Positions 1-7,750 of a DNA stretch of 64,000 bases are shown here, in pieces. The DNA lies in contig QXWR01000001.1 of the NCBI GenBank assembly GCA_009911065.1, forward strand, positions 1 to 64,000, in the 5' to 3' direction. Each line of letters opens with the position of its first letter. The first letter of the stretch is position 1. This stretch comes from Clostridiaceae bacterium. Its GTDB lineage: Bacteria; Bacillota; Clostridia; Lachnospirales; Lachnospiraceae. The notes below the pieces were generated by a model. The model did not search any database, was not told where the DNA came from, and saw nothing but the letters and a program-made list of their open reading frames with translations. A program made the translations under genes and the position numbers.

Positions 1-44
1 TGAGACGCTGGCCTAGCAACAAAGGGTTATACCCGTTCCACAAG

Positions 45-63
45 CCACCCGTTTTACGGGTGG
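45..63. repeat. Perfect inverted repeat inside the mobile element
   Basis: CCACCCGT (45-52) and ACGGGTGG (56-63) form an 8-bp stem with a 3-base loop. No T-run follows. It lies upstream of the recombinase unit and could end an upstream transcript or be a protein-binding site; the sequence does not decide. Confidence 0.5.
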
Positions 64-65
64 TA

Positions 66-94
66 TTGACTGAAACGTATCTCAAACATACATT
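66..94 (+). promoter_or_regulatory. Possible promoter for the small ORF-recombinase unit
   Basis: TTGACT (66-71) and TACATT (89-94) are separated by 17 bp, about 70 bases before the first start codon. The -10 is a 4/6 match only, so this is tentative. Confidence 0.3.
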
Positions 95-163
95 TCGATT
101 TTTCTGATTCATATTCTATTTTTCACCGGAATAGGTTGTAAAAAACATTGGGGCTTGTTTCAG

Positions 164-298
164 ATGGAAAAACAGAAAGAAACAAAAAAGCAAAAAGTAA
201 AAACATGGAGAATAATCCGGCGCTATCAATCTGAATTTTCCTGTCAGGAAGCAGTCAGACGATTGATTCAGGTTCATAAGGTTTTCAGAGAGGAGTAA
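164..298 (+). CDS. Small basic protein upstream of the serine recombinase
   Basis: A 44-residue ORF beginning ATG GAA AAA CAG and ending in a TAA whose last base overlaps the TAATG leading into the recombinase gene. The N-terminus is lysine/arginine rich and the C-terminal half contains EFSCQEAVRRLIQVHK, predicted helical. From memory, similar small ORFs with an EFSC-x-EA-x-RR core precede large serine recombinases in Clostridia mobile elements. The tight overlap suggests translational coupling and a role with the recombinase, for example a DNA-binding or excision accessory. The ribosome-binding site is weak. Function is inference. Confidence 0.6.
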   Translation: MEKQKETKKQKVKTWRIIRRYQSEFSCQEAVRRLIQVHKVFREE

Positions 299-300
299 TG

Positions 301-2013
301 ATGTCAGAAGGAAAAGAAAGATTTAGCTTACATAATTGCTATTTCCCAAAACAGTGGAGTGTAGGGATTTATGTCAGGCTTTCGGATGAGGACCGCGATA
401 AGAAAATGAAAACGGATTTGAGCCAGAGTATTAAAAATCAGACCGACTACTGCAAAGCCTTCATGGAAATTCTGAATAGCCAACCAGAGGAAAGATTTAA
501 ACTTGCTGAGTACAAGGTTTATTGTGATGACGACCAGACCGGAATGAATTTTGACCGCAACGGTTTTCGGGAGATGATGCGGGATGTGAAGGAAAATCGG
601 ATTGATTGTATTATTGTTAAAAATTTGTCCAGACTGGGGCGGTACGATACAGAGATGCAAAGGTATCTGGAAAAAGAGTTTGAGCAAAATGGCAGAGAAG
701 TCCGCCTGATTGCCATTGGCGATAATTATGACAGCTTATACAAAGAGCCAAGTATTGCAGATCGATTTCAGTTATTGATTAATCGGGAGTACTCTGAGCA
801 GCAGCATAGGAACGTTTGTATTGGTATGCATTCTATGCAGCGAAAAGGACTGTTTGTAGGGGCATTCGCCCCCTATGGTTATCAGAAAGATCCTGAAAAT
901 AAACACCATCTTATAGTTGATCCAACGGCTGCTATTGTGGTAGAGCGGATTTATGAGGAATATCTGAAAGGTATTTCACCAAAGGAAATCGCGGCTGGGC
1001 TGACCAGAGATGGAATCGTGAATCCAGCCACCTATAAGCGGCTTCATGGGTCAAATTTCAGATGCAGTAAAAAAATATCTGATGAAGAAGTCCATTGGCG
1101 CAGTGATGGGGTGAAAAAGATTCTAATGGATGAAACCTACACAGGGACACTGGTACAGCATAAGCAGGTGCAGAAAAAATTAACGGATGACAAGCCGACA
1201 CAAGTTGCCAAAAATCAGTGGATTCGCTGTGAAGGTACACATGAAGAGATCATTTCCAGGGAGCGATGGAAGATTGCCCAATCCATGATGAAAACAATTA
1301 AGCGGGATAGGACAAAAGAGGATGAGGTGACTATTTTTAAGGGGATATTAAAGTGCGGAGACTGTCGCCATGGGATGCGAAAAAAGTGGGACTCTTATAC
1401 ACAGCTTAAAACTGGTGAACCGGCGAAGTACTTATATTATAACTGTGCGACTTACCGCGATTACTGCCAGAATAAGAAACTTCTTGGAGAGAATGCTCCA
1501 AAGTGTACAAGCCATTATGTGTCAGATAAATTGCTTCGTGAGATTGTCATTGACGATTTGAATAAAATCATCCGTCAGGTAGAAAACTTAAGAGAACTGG
1601 CAGAGAAACATCAACAAACACCAAAGGCAGAGTTTTCTGGGGTTCGGCGTGAGATTGAGAACAAAAACAGGAGAATCCATCAGTACAGAGAGCGTTTACA
1701 AAGTGCCAGGTATTTGATGTATGACGGAACAATCAGTAAAGAGGAGTACGACAGTGATAAGAGGGCAATTCAGGCAGATATTGACCGTTTAAATAATGAA
1801 ATCAAGATGTTGCAAAAGTCCATTTCCAAGGTCAGTGATGTGCTTTCTAACCCGTGGGTAGAGAGGCTCTTGGAGAATGGCGTGATCACAGAACTTGATC
1901 GTGTTACAGTAGTGGAGTTTATTGATAAGATTTATGTGTATGAAAATAAGCATATTGAAATTGTCTATAAGTTCAGTGGAGAGTTTGACGGGTTGTTTAT
2001 TAAGTCCGTTTAA
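301..2013 (+). CDS. Large serine recombinase (site-specific integrase/transposase)
   Basis: About 570 residues. The N-terminal resolvase domain (roughly 20-170) has the catalytic serine in YVRLSDED and the KNLSRLGR motif. A recombinase domain follows (about 190-310, with FAPYGYQKDP), then a cysteine-rich zinc ribbon (CGDC...YYNC...C), a long coiled coil (about 430-510) and a C-terminal DUF4368-like segment ending near ELDRVTVVEFIDKIYVY. This architecture is that of TnpX-type recombinases which integrate and excise conjugative or mobilizable elements through a serine-DNA intermediate. The ATG at 301 is preferred over the one at 298 because AGGAG then sits 5 bases upstream. It is the penultimate gene before the chromosome junction, as expected for an element's terminal recombinase. 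Family assignment is secure; the element's type is not visible here. Confidence 0.95.
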   Translation: MSEGKERFSLHNCYFPKQWSVGIYVRLSDEDRDKKMKTDLSQSIKNQTDYCKAFMEILNSQPEERFKLAEYKVYCDDDQTGMNFDRNGFREMMRDVKENRIDCIIVKNLSRLGRYDTEMQRYLEKEFEQNGREVRLIAIGDNYDSLYKEPSIADRFQLLINREYSEQQHRNVCIGMHSMQRKGLFVGAFAPYGYQKDPENKHHLIVDPTAAIVVERIYEEYLKGISPKEIAAGLTRDGIVNPATYKRLHGSNFRCSKKISDEEVHWRSDGVKKILMDETYTGTLVQHKQVQKKLTDDKPTQVAKNQWIRCEGTHEEIISRERWKIAQSMMKTIKRDRTKEDEVTIFKGILKCGDCRHGMRKKWDSYTQLKTGEPAKYLYYNCATYRDYCQNKKLLGENAPKCTSHYVSDKLLREIVIDDLNKIIRQVENLRELAEKHQQTPKAEFSGVRREIENKNRRIHQYRERLQSARYLMYDGTISKEEYDSDKRAIQADIDRLNNEIKMLQKSISKVSDVLSNPWVERLLENGVITELDRVTVVEFIDKIYVYENKHIEIVYKFSGEFDGLFIKSV

Positions 2014-2038
2014 GCGTGTCAGTAAGATTTTAGACGAC

Positions 2039-2067
2039 TTGCAATATATCAGGCAGAATGTTATACT
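2039..2067 (+). promoter_or_regulatory. Sigma-A-type promoter for the unknown gene at the element end
   Basis: TTGCAA (2039-2044), 17 bp, TATACT (2062-2067), located just after the recombinase stop. It gives the next gene its own transcript. Confidence 0.55.
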
Positions 2068-2093
2068 TATATGGAAAGGGGAGTCATTTAGAA

Positions 2094-2573
2094 ATGACCC
2101 AAATGAAAGAACGTGTCGTGAATATTGTTCAGAGGCTTCCAGACGATAAGACCATTTCGCAGCTTGCTTACCAGGATCTGCAAAAATACAGAAAAGAGGG
2201 AGTGCAGGAAATAAACGATAAAGAGGAACTTGCACAGGCATTGGAGGAAGAATTTGATGAGTTAAGAAAGGAGTGTGGGATAGCCATGCCAGAAATGCGC
2301 GAAAAGAATGGGATTATTTATTTCGACAAACCTTATAAGACCACATTAGTGTCCTGGGTATTAGAACATGAGTTATGCGACAGCTTGGTTTTAGATAAAG
2401 AGGAGTTAATTGATGGTGGCTGTGACGAGTGGATCTATGTCCGTTGCTACGCCAGGAGCAGGGAATATAATAACCGCTTATATTCTGATGTATATTTGTC
2501 AGAACTAAAAAACGAGGGATTGAGAGTGCTGTATGGCTCTGGATGTCAGCAGGAGGTAGCTTATATTGATTAG
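2094..2573 (+). CDS. Unrecognised 159-residue protein at the right end of the mobile element
   Basis: I do not recognise this protein. The start at 2094 is chosen because AAGGGGAG (2076-2083) lies 10 bases upstream. The first about 65 residues are charged and helical (MTQMKERVVNIVQRLPDDK, then an acidic EELAQALEEEFDELRKE stretch). The second half is mixed alpha/beta with many aromatic residues (GIIYFDKPYK, DEWIYVRCYAR, RLYSDVYLSEL). No signal peptide, membrane segment or cysteine cluster is present. It sits between the recombinase and the junction with the amidase gene, so it is probably element cargo or an accessory such as a directionality or immunity factor. That role is only inferred from position. 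Confidence 0.6.
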   Translation: MTQMKERVVNIVQRLPDDKTISQLAYQDLQKYRKEGVQEINDKEELAQALEEEFDELRKECGIAMPEMREKNGIIYFDKPYKTTLVSWVLEHELCDSLVLDKEELIDGGCDEWIYVRCYARSREYNNRLYSDVYLSELKNEGLRVLYGSGCQQEVAYID

Positions 2574-2662
2574 AGCATTGTACAGCGAAAGCAGACGTTC
2601 ATTTTCTGTAAATGTCGCATTGACAGCAAATAAAGAATACCTTTTTGGGTCTGTTCCCGCCT
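2574..2662 (+). other. Right junction of the mobile element with the chromosome (attachment site region)
   Basis: Downstream of 2573 there is no coding signal until reading frame homology to an amidase starts abruptly at CCTGGTCATGGAGG (about 2651-2664), which encodes the PGHGG zinc-ligand motif. In related amidases the codons before this motif encode a beta strand ending in I-D; here they encode LFPP, which is unrelated. The crossover therefore falls within or just before that string. The exact core cannot be set without the left junction, which lies outside the window. Confidence 0.6.
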
Positions 2663-3220
2663 CCTGGTCATGGAGGAAATGATCCGGGGAAAGTGGGTGT
2701 GGACGGAAGCCTGGAAAAAGATATTAATCTGGAGATTGCAAAGAAGTTGAAAGCATATTTGGAGGCGTCAGACGTGGAAGTGGTTATGACGCGGGAAGTG
2801 GACAAAGGGCTTTATGGGGAGAAGGACAGCCGGAAAAAAATGGCAGATATGAAAAAACGTTGTGATCTGATTAATGAGACAAAACCAGAGCTGGTGGTCA
2901 GCATTCATCAGAACAGTTATCATGAGGAAAATGTTTCTGGAGGTCAGGTATTTTACTACAAGGACTCAGAAAAGGGGAAGGAATTGGCGGAGATTCTCCA
3001 AAAACGTTTTGATTTTGTCCTGGGGGAGAAGAATAAGAGATTGGCGAAGCCAAATGGAAATTATTATCTTCTGCTTCATGTGAAACAGCCGATTGTGATT
3101 GTGGAGTGCGGTTTTTTGTCAAACTGGAAAGAGGCGAAAGCTTTAAATACAGAAGATTATCAAGATCGAATGGCATGGACGATTCATATGGGAATCATGG
3201 AATATTTGAATCATCAATGA
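2645..3220 (+). CDS. cwlD: N-acetylmuramoyl-L-alanine amidase (CwlD-like), 5' end cut off by the mobile element
   Basis: Amidase_3 domain that cleaves the amide bond between muramic acid and the stem peptide. Visible are the first zinc histidine in GHGGNDPGK, the following Glu-containing helix (LEKDINLEIAKKL), the second histidine in SIHQNSYHEE, the FYYKDSEKG strand and the catalytic glutamate in IVECGFLSN. All catalytic residues are kept, but the signal/membrane anchor and first beta strand (about 30-45 residues in family members) are missing. The frame can be opened only by a TTG at 2645 with no ribosome-binding site, so this is a fragment rather than a complete gene. CwlD makes muramic delta-lactam in spore cortex; the subfamily call is from similarity of the visible part and is moderately certain. 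Confidence 0.8.
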   Translation: MGLFPPPGHGGNDPGKVGVDGSLEKDINLEIAKKLKAYLEASDVEVVMTREVDKGLYGEKDSRKKMADMKKRCDLINETKPELVVSIHQNSYHEENVSGGQVFYYKDSEKGKELAEILQKRFDFVLGEKNKRLAKPNGNYYLLLHVKQPIVIVECGFLSNWKEAKALNTEDYQDRMAWTIHMGIMEYLNHQ

Positions 3221-3294
3221 GATATGGGATTCATAAAAGGCGACCAAACGAGGTACTTCACATGAGGAAGTGTTCCTTTTGGCATCTGGATATA

Positions 3295-3357
3295 AAAAAA
3301 TACTTGAAAGCCGATTCCGGATATGGTATATTCCGAGTTTGCTTTCAAGTATTTTTT
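3295..3357. terminator. Bidirectional terminator between amidase and chemoreceptor genes
   Basis: A 17-bp perfect inverted repeat, arms 3295-3311 (A-run then TACTTGAAAGC) and 3341-3357 (GCTTTCAAGTA then T-run), so both strands end in a T-tract. The 29-base loop holds a smaller CGGA/TCCG stem. It serves the convergent genes on either side. Confidence 0.85.
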
Positions 3358-3404
3358 ATATTCGGATCATTAGGCTTTTATCAAAAATATAAAAGGAACC
3401 TTTA

Positions 3405-4988
3405 CTAAAGATTATTAAACACTACGGTTTCCTTCTCCAATCCCTCCACTACTTCCTGATTGATTCCCATGCGTTGTGTAATATCCTCCATATCATCGGC
3501 AAGATTTCTTGTATTGCCAGCCACACCAGAGATGCCGTTTGCCCCCTGGTCAATGACTTTTGTGATGGTGCTGATAGAATCTGCAATTTCGGACATGGAG
3601 TTTTTCAGGTGTTCGGTCCGCTTTTGAAATTCATCCATAGTTTGACGGATATAGGCAGCATCTTCTTTATACTGACTGCCGGATTTTACAAATTCCTGAA
3701 ATTCCGTGAGGACAGACTGGCTCATGTAATCAACCAGTTGCTGTGCGTTTTCAGAAAGATTGTATACAGCAGAAGTGACGATACGGTTGACATCCTGGAT
3801 ACGGTTGGCGGTTTCCTGGCTGGAATGAGCCAGATTGCGTACTTCGCTGGCAACAATGGCAAACCCTTTCCCGGCAGCTCCGGCATTGGCAGCTTCCACG
3901 GAAGCATTCAGAGCAATCAGCCGGGTTTGCTGACAGATGTTAAGAATGTCGCTGGTCAGTATTTGAATCTGATCCACACTTTTGCTTTTTTCAATGGCAT
4001 CGTTAAGGGTGTGGAGAATTTCATTTGCTTTGGCGTTGGTAATTTCCGCACTTTTTTGGGCGGATTGCTGCATGGTATTGGCGCGGGCATTCATCTCAAC
4101 CGTATAAGCGGTGATGGCGCTGCACTCTTTTGCAATATTTTCCACATCGGATTGGACATCCACCGTGTTGTCATTGATGGCAGATACACTGCCAGCTACC
4201 TCCTGAATGGTCGCGGACATCTGCTCTGCAAGAATAGAAAGGCTGGCAGCGCTGCCTTTGGAAGCCTGGGTTCTTTTAAGGACTTCGCCTGTCATGTTGT
4301 TAATGCGCCCGGAACTTTCCTGAATGGTTTTTAAAATGTTTTTCACCGGAATTACCACATGCTTGTTAATCAGATTCAATGCTGCAAACACCAGAAAAAT
4401 GCAGGCAATGACAGAAGCAGAGCCTCCTGCTATGGATATCATATACACGATAGAAAGGTGCATCCTTGCTTTGGAGGTCTGTTCCTGGATGGATGCGTTT
4501 AGAGTATCAATATCATTTTCCATGGCAGAAGCAGCGGAAGCGACATCTCCATTTGCCAGTGCATAGGCGTCCTGAGTCTTGTGGCTTGCGCTGGCGCAGA
4601 CCAGATGGACCAAGGCATGTTTGAAAGAGTCATAATGGGACAGAAGCTGTTCGTATTGGTTTTGATCTTTTGATATGACATGATACTCATATTTAGCAAG
4701 CATATCATCCAAAACAGCTTCCTCTTCCTTGATCTGCTGAACCAGTGTGATCATGGTGTCATAGTCCGTGGCCACAATGTGGCTTAGGGCCATTTTATGT
4801 ATATTCATGGAAGCCTGACAGATCTCTGCCAGCTGGCTTTTTCCTTCCATGTAATTGTCTGCAATGTTGGCAGCACTTGCATTTACATTATGAATGTTAA
4901 TAAAAGAAAGAAGGTTTGATAAAAGGGCTACAATACCTAAAAGGGCGACCGGTATAATCAAACGATGTTTTAAACTGATATTTTTCAT
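3405..4988 (-). CDS. Methyl-accepting chemotaxis protein
   Basis: A 527-residue membrane chemoreceptor. A short cytoplasmic start is followed by a membrane segment (about 12-31), an extracellular helical domain of about 150 residues resembling four-helix-bundle sensors, a second membrane segment (about 183-205) and a cytoplasmic coiled coil. The signalling tip reads [17 protein letters not shown] followed by [15 protein letters not shown], the region that contacts CheA/CheW in this family. The HAMP region is short and poorly conserved. GGAG lies 10 bases before the ATG. It follows an orphan sugar-binding lipoprotein gene on the same strand after an 84-base gap, so the pair may be cotranscribed, with the lipoprotein presenting ligand to the receptor (inference). 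No che or flagellar genes are in the window. Confidence 0.93.
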   Translation of the reverse strand: MKNISLKHRLIIPVALLGIVALLSNLLSFINIHNVNASAANIADNYMEGKSQLAEICQASMNIHKMALSHIVATDYDTMITLVQQIKEEEAVLDDMLAKYEYHVISKDQNQYEQLLSHYDSFKHALVHLVCASASHKTQDAYALANGDVASAASAMENDIDTLNASIQEQTSKARMHLSIVYMISIAGGSASVIACIFLVFAALNLINKHVVIPVKNILKTIQESSGRINNMTGEVLKRTQASKGSAASLSILAEQMSATIQEVAGSVSAINDNTVDVQSDVENIAKECSAITAYTVEMNARANTMQQSAQKSAEITNAKANEILHTLNDAIEKSKSVDQIQILTSDILNICQQTRLIALNASVEAANAGAAGKGFAIVASEVRNLAHSSQETANRIQDVNRIVTSAVYNLSENAQQLVDYMSQSVLTEFQEFVKSGSQYKEDAAYIRQTMDEFQKRTEHLKNSMSEIADSISTITKVIDQGANGISGVAGNTRNLADDMEDITQRMGINQEVVEGLEKETVVFNNL

Positions 4989-5072
4989 TACGGCTGCTAC
5001 TCCTTTTTTGTCTCCTGGGATATTTTTCGGAGATCAGAGTCGGTTTGGAAATAAAGTTCTCTTTACAGGGTA

Positions 5073-6314
5073 TTAGGGAGCAATAATGCCCTCTACCATA
5101 AGGTCAAGCTGTTCCTGAAGGCTTTCTCCGGAAGGATTCCCGGCCAGAATGTTTTCTGTAAATTCTGCCACTGGCTCCCAAAAATTCCCGCCGATTCGCT
5201 GGAGACAGGAAAATTCGGACTGTTCCAGCAATGCGGCAATCGCCGGTGAGCTTTGCACTTCATTTGAGGCGGCGGCATTTTTGTTGGCTGGTCCCTGTCC
5301 CCGCAGCATAAAGCGAAGCTTTTGATTTTCTTCGTTTGCAATCCACTCTGCCAGTTTGGCCGCCCATTCCCTGTGTTTGGAATAGGCATTTACCCCGATT
5401 AACTTGTATCCGGAGAAAGAGGTCATTTGAACTTGCTGTCCGGCACAGGTATAGGAGGGAAGCTTTGCAGCAGCAAAATTTTGTCCCCAGGTATCTTTAA
5501 TCGCTACAGCATTCCAGACTCCGTTAATGCCTGCAATAATGGTTCCGTTTTTTACTCCTTCCATAAAACCGGCATCATCTATGCTGACAAATCCAGGGTG
5601 TTTTGCCATGTCAGTCATGGCCTGAGCTACATCGGTTCCTTTTATCTTGCCCTCTGTGCTGTTCCAGGTGCAGTAATTGGTGATTCCGTCGTTATTCAGT
5701 CCAAGGGTAAGTCCGGTGCCGCCAAACAGAGCATATACATACCATCCGGAAGACCATTCCATGGAAACTTTTTTTCCGTGTTCCGCAGCAATTTCAAGCA
5801 TTTGATCCCAGGACTGAATGTCTTCCTCAGAAAAATAGCTCTTATTATAATAAAGAAAATATCCATTATCTGCTGTCAAAGGCAGGGCATATAAGGTGTC
5901 ATTTACACAGGCGGCCTGAACGGCTTCCGGAATGTTTGACTGCCGGAATAGATCTGCATTTTCTACGGGTTCCAATGCTCCGGCAGCTACTAAGGTGTTT
6001 AGCTGGTCATCGGCAAATGCAAATACGTCTGCGCCATTTTCCAGATCTTCCATCAATGCGTCGGTGCAGTGGCTTTCGCTTTGAGGCTGATAGTTAATGA
6101 CAAAATTTGCCTGTCCCCGGTACTGATTCTGAAATTCATCCATGATTTGACGCAGCAGCTCTTCATCTTCCGCAGCGCCCCAAACAGTCAAATTGACTGT
6201 GTCAGAAGCAGAAGGGGAAGGGTCTTTTGATGGTTTTGGACTGTTTTTCTGGCATCCGGATAGGAATACAGCCAACAAAAGGGCGGGGAGCCATAGATTC
6301 ATCTTTATTCTCAT
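5073..6314 (-). CDS. Extracellular sugar-binding lipoprotein (ABC-type family 1 solute-binding protein)
   Basis: About 413 residues. The start at 6314 (MRIKMNLWLPALLL) has GGAG 6 bases upstream and gives a clean lipoprotein signal peptide with lipobox LSGC; a TTG 15 bases further upstream is possible but has no site. The mature protein begins with a Ser/Pro-rich linker, then LTVWGAAEDEELL and the typical maltodextrin-binding-protein fold (GADVFAFADDQLNTLVAAGAL; NDTLYALPLTADN; WAAKLAEWIANEENQ). Family 1 binding proteins carry oligosaccharides to an ABC permease, but no permease or ATPase gene is adjacent. Instead a chemoreceptor follows. Ligand cannot be read from sequence. Confidence 0.9.
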   Translation of the reverse strand: MRIKMNLWLPALLLAVFLSGCQKNSPKPSKDPSPSASDTVNLTVWGAAEDEELLRQIMDEFQNQYRGQANFVINYQPQSESHCTDALMEDLENGADVFAFADDQLNTLVAAGALEPVENADLFRQSNIPEAVQAACVNDTLYALPLTADNGYFLYYNKSYFSEEDIQSWDQMLEIAAEHGKKVSMEWSSGWYVYALFGGTGLTLGLNNDGITNYCTWNSTEGKIKGTDVAQAMTDMAKHPGFVSIDDAGFMEGVKNGTIIAGINGVWNAVAIKDTWGQNFAAAKLPSYTCAGQQVQMTSFSGYKLIGVNAYSKHREWAAKLAEWIANEENQKLRFMLRGQGPANKNAAASNEVQSSPAIAALLEQSEFSCLQRIGGNFWEPVAEFTENILAGNPSGESLQEQLDLMVEGIIAP

Positions 6315-6330
6315 AACTTTCTCCGTCAAG

Positions 6331-6348
6331 TGTCACATTTGGGTGACA
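6331..6348. promoter_or_regulatory. Palindromic site just upstream of the binding-protein gene
   Basis: TGTCAC (6331-6336) and GTGACA (6343-6348) with a 6-base spacer, ending 17 bases before the ATG at 6314. It could be an operator or a small hairpin in the mRNA leader. The layout (6-bp arms, 6-bp spacer) resembles CRP/FNR-family sites but the half-site is not a classic one. Confidence 0.4.
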
Positions 6349-6436
6349 AAATTTTATGATATTTGAATTAAATATTTCTGGAATGGTTTGGTATCGATAA
6401 ACAGGAAAGTGTGAATTTAGAGAACGGGGCCAGCCG

Positions 6437-6697
6437 TTAGGACGGGCTGGCTCCATTTTCCTGTTCATAGACTTTTAGTGCCTGTGCTAGCTGATCCGGA
6501 CAGGAGGTAGGGCGGAAACCGCAATGAATGCCTTGCAGACGCTCAATCGCCTCGCTTACATCCATACCTTCCACCAGACGGGCGATTCCCTGTGTATTTC
6601 CAGAACAGCCGCCAACATACTGAACATTGGTAAGCTTGTGATCTTTCACATCAAAACGAATTTCCCGTGAACAGACATTGCGTGTTTTATAAACCAT
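6437..6697 (-). CDS. TSCPD domain protein (TIGR03905 family)
   Basis: An 86-residue protein matching the small stand-alone TSCPD family: N-terminal strand MVYKTRNVCSREIRFDV, then VGGCSGNTQGIARLVEGM and the name-giving TSCPDQLA near residues 69-76. The domain also occurs at the C-terminus of some ribonucleotide reductases. Its function alone is unknown; conserved cysteines suggest metal or nucleotide binding (inference). GGAGG lies 8 bases before the ATG. A GC-rich stem (6426-6435 with 6445-6454) straddles the stop codon but lacks a good T-run. Confidence 0.88.
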   Translation of the reverse strand: MVYKTRNVCSREIRFDVKDHKLTNVQYVGGCSGNTQGIARLVEGMDVSEAIERLQGIHCGFRPTSCPDQLAQALKVYEQENGASPS

Positions 6698-6793
6698 AAT
6701 AGCGATCCTCCATACTTAATCTTAAGAAATGATTTTCATAAACCAACCGATAAATTCAAGCAATATTCATATTATATCCAGTTATAAAAGGGA

Positions 6794-6821
6794 TTGTCAA
6801 GAGTTTTATATGTGATATACT
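6794..6821 (+). promoter_or_regulatory. Promoter of mtnN with extended -10
   Basis: TTGTCA (6794-6799), 16 bp, TGA-TATACT (6813-6821). The extended -10 makes this a strong sigma-A candidate; mtnN starts 73 bases downstream. Confidence 0.7.
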
Positions 6822-6893
6822 GTGTACTAGACGTTTGGATAAAAACATCAACAGACTCTGGAATAAAGACAATAAATAAAAAGGAGCAAGTCT

Positions 6894-7586
6894 ATGTTAG
6901 GAATTATTGGTGCGATGGCAGAAGAGGTGGAGCAGCTGAAGGCAGAAATGAAGGAGACTAAGGTGGTGTCTTTAGCTGGAATGGATTTTTATAAAGGAAA
7001 AATTCAAGACCGGGACGTTGTGGTGGTGCGGTCTGGTATTGGCAAAGTGAACGGAGCGGTATGTGTTCAGATTCTGGTGGACCGGTTTGGGGTAAAGGGA
7101 ATTGTGAACACAGGAATCGCCGGGTCTCTCAAGGCAGAGATTAACATTGGAGATTTGGTCTTGGCAACCGATGCAGTGCAGCATGATGTGGATGCCACAC
7201 AGTTTGGCTATGAGCCTGGGCAGATTCCCCAGTTGGGAGTGCTGGCCTTTAAGGCAGATCCGTCTTTAAGAGAGGCAGGGGTAAAATGCTGTCGGCAGGT
7301 GAATCCGGATATTGGAGTACATGAGGGGCGTGTGCTGACTGGCGATCAGTTTGTGTCCTCCAAAGACAAAAAGAAATGGCTTTATGAGACGTTTCAGGGA
7401 GCATGCACAGAGATGGAGGGAGCAGCCATAGCCCAGGCTGCTTACTTAAACCAGGTTCCCTTTCTGATTGTACGGGCTATTTCCGACAAGGCAGATGACA
7501 GCGCACAGATGGATTATGAAGAGTTTGAGCGAATGGCCATTGTTCACAGCGTAAATCTGACCAGAGCATTGATTGCTGCTGTTTAA
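6894..7586 (+). CDS. mtnN: 5'-methylthioadenosine/S-adenosylhomocysteine nucleosidase
   Basis: A 230-residue enzyme that removes adenine from methylthioadenosine, S-adenosylhomocysteine and 5'-deoxyadenosine, recycling SAM by-products in the cytosol. Visible are the start IGIIGAMAEE-like block (MLGIIGAMAEEVEQL), SGIGKVNGA, the TGDQFVSS loop, CTEMEGAAIAQ with the ribose-binding Met-Glu pair, and RAISDKAD carrying the catalytic aspartate. Length equals the family norm. AAGGAG sits 9 bases before the ATG. It has its own promoter and no cotranscribed luxS or SAM genes here. Confidence 0.96.
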   Translation: MLGIIGAMAEEVEQLKAEMKETKVVSLAGMDFYKGKIQDRDVVVVRSGIGKVNGAVCVQILVDRFGVKGIVNTGIAGSLKAEINIGDLVLATDAVQHDVDATQFGYEPGQIPQLGVLAFKADPSLREAGVKCCRQVNPDIGVHEGRVLTGDQFVSSKDKKKWLYETFQGACTEMEGAAIAQAAYLNQVPFLIVRAISDKADDSAQMDYEEFERMAIVHSVNLTRALIAAV

Positions 7587-7679
7587 ATGGGACAAGGACG
7601 GATGCCAATTAAGAATTGAATTTGAACTTGAGAATCAAATCTTATCGAACTTTGACGAACGATTCTAGGCTCCCTGAAC

Positions 7680-7708
7680 TTTCCAAAATGGATTTTGACC
7701 GCTATAAT
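7680..7708 (+). promoter_or_regulatory. Possible promoter for the gene at 7751
   Basis: TTTCCA (7680-7685), 17 bp, perfect TATAAT (7703-7708), 43 bases before the chosen ATG. Confidence 0.5.
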
Positions 7709-7750
7709 GATAGCTGTCTGAAAAAATCAGGAAAGAAAGGGGAGCTTTTT

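Noticed and set aside
3474-4334. 286-residue plus-strand ORF opposite the chemoreceptor
   Set aside because: Shadow of the receptor's coding strand; the minus-strand product is clearly real.
6391-6420. Sigma-D-type (motility) promoter before the binding-protein gene
   Set aside because: TAAA and CGATA are present on minus but the spacing is about two bases too long and other positions fail.
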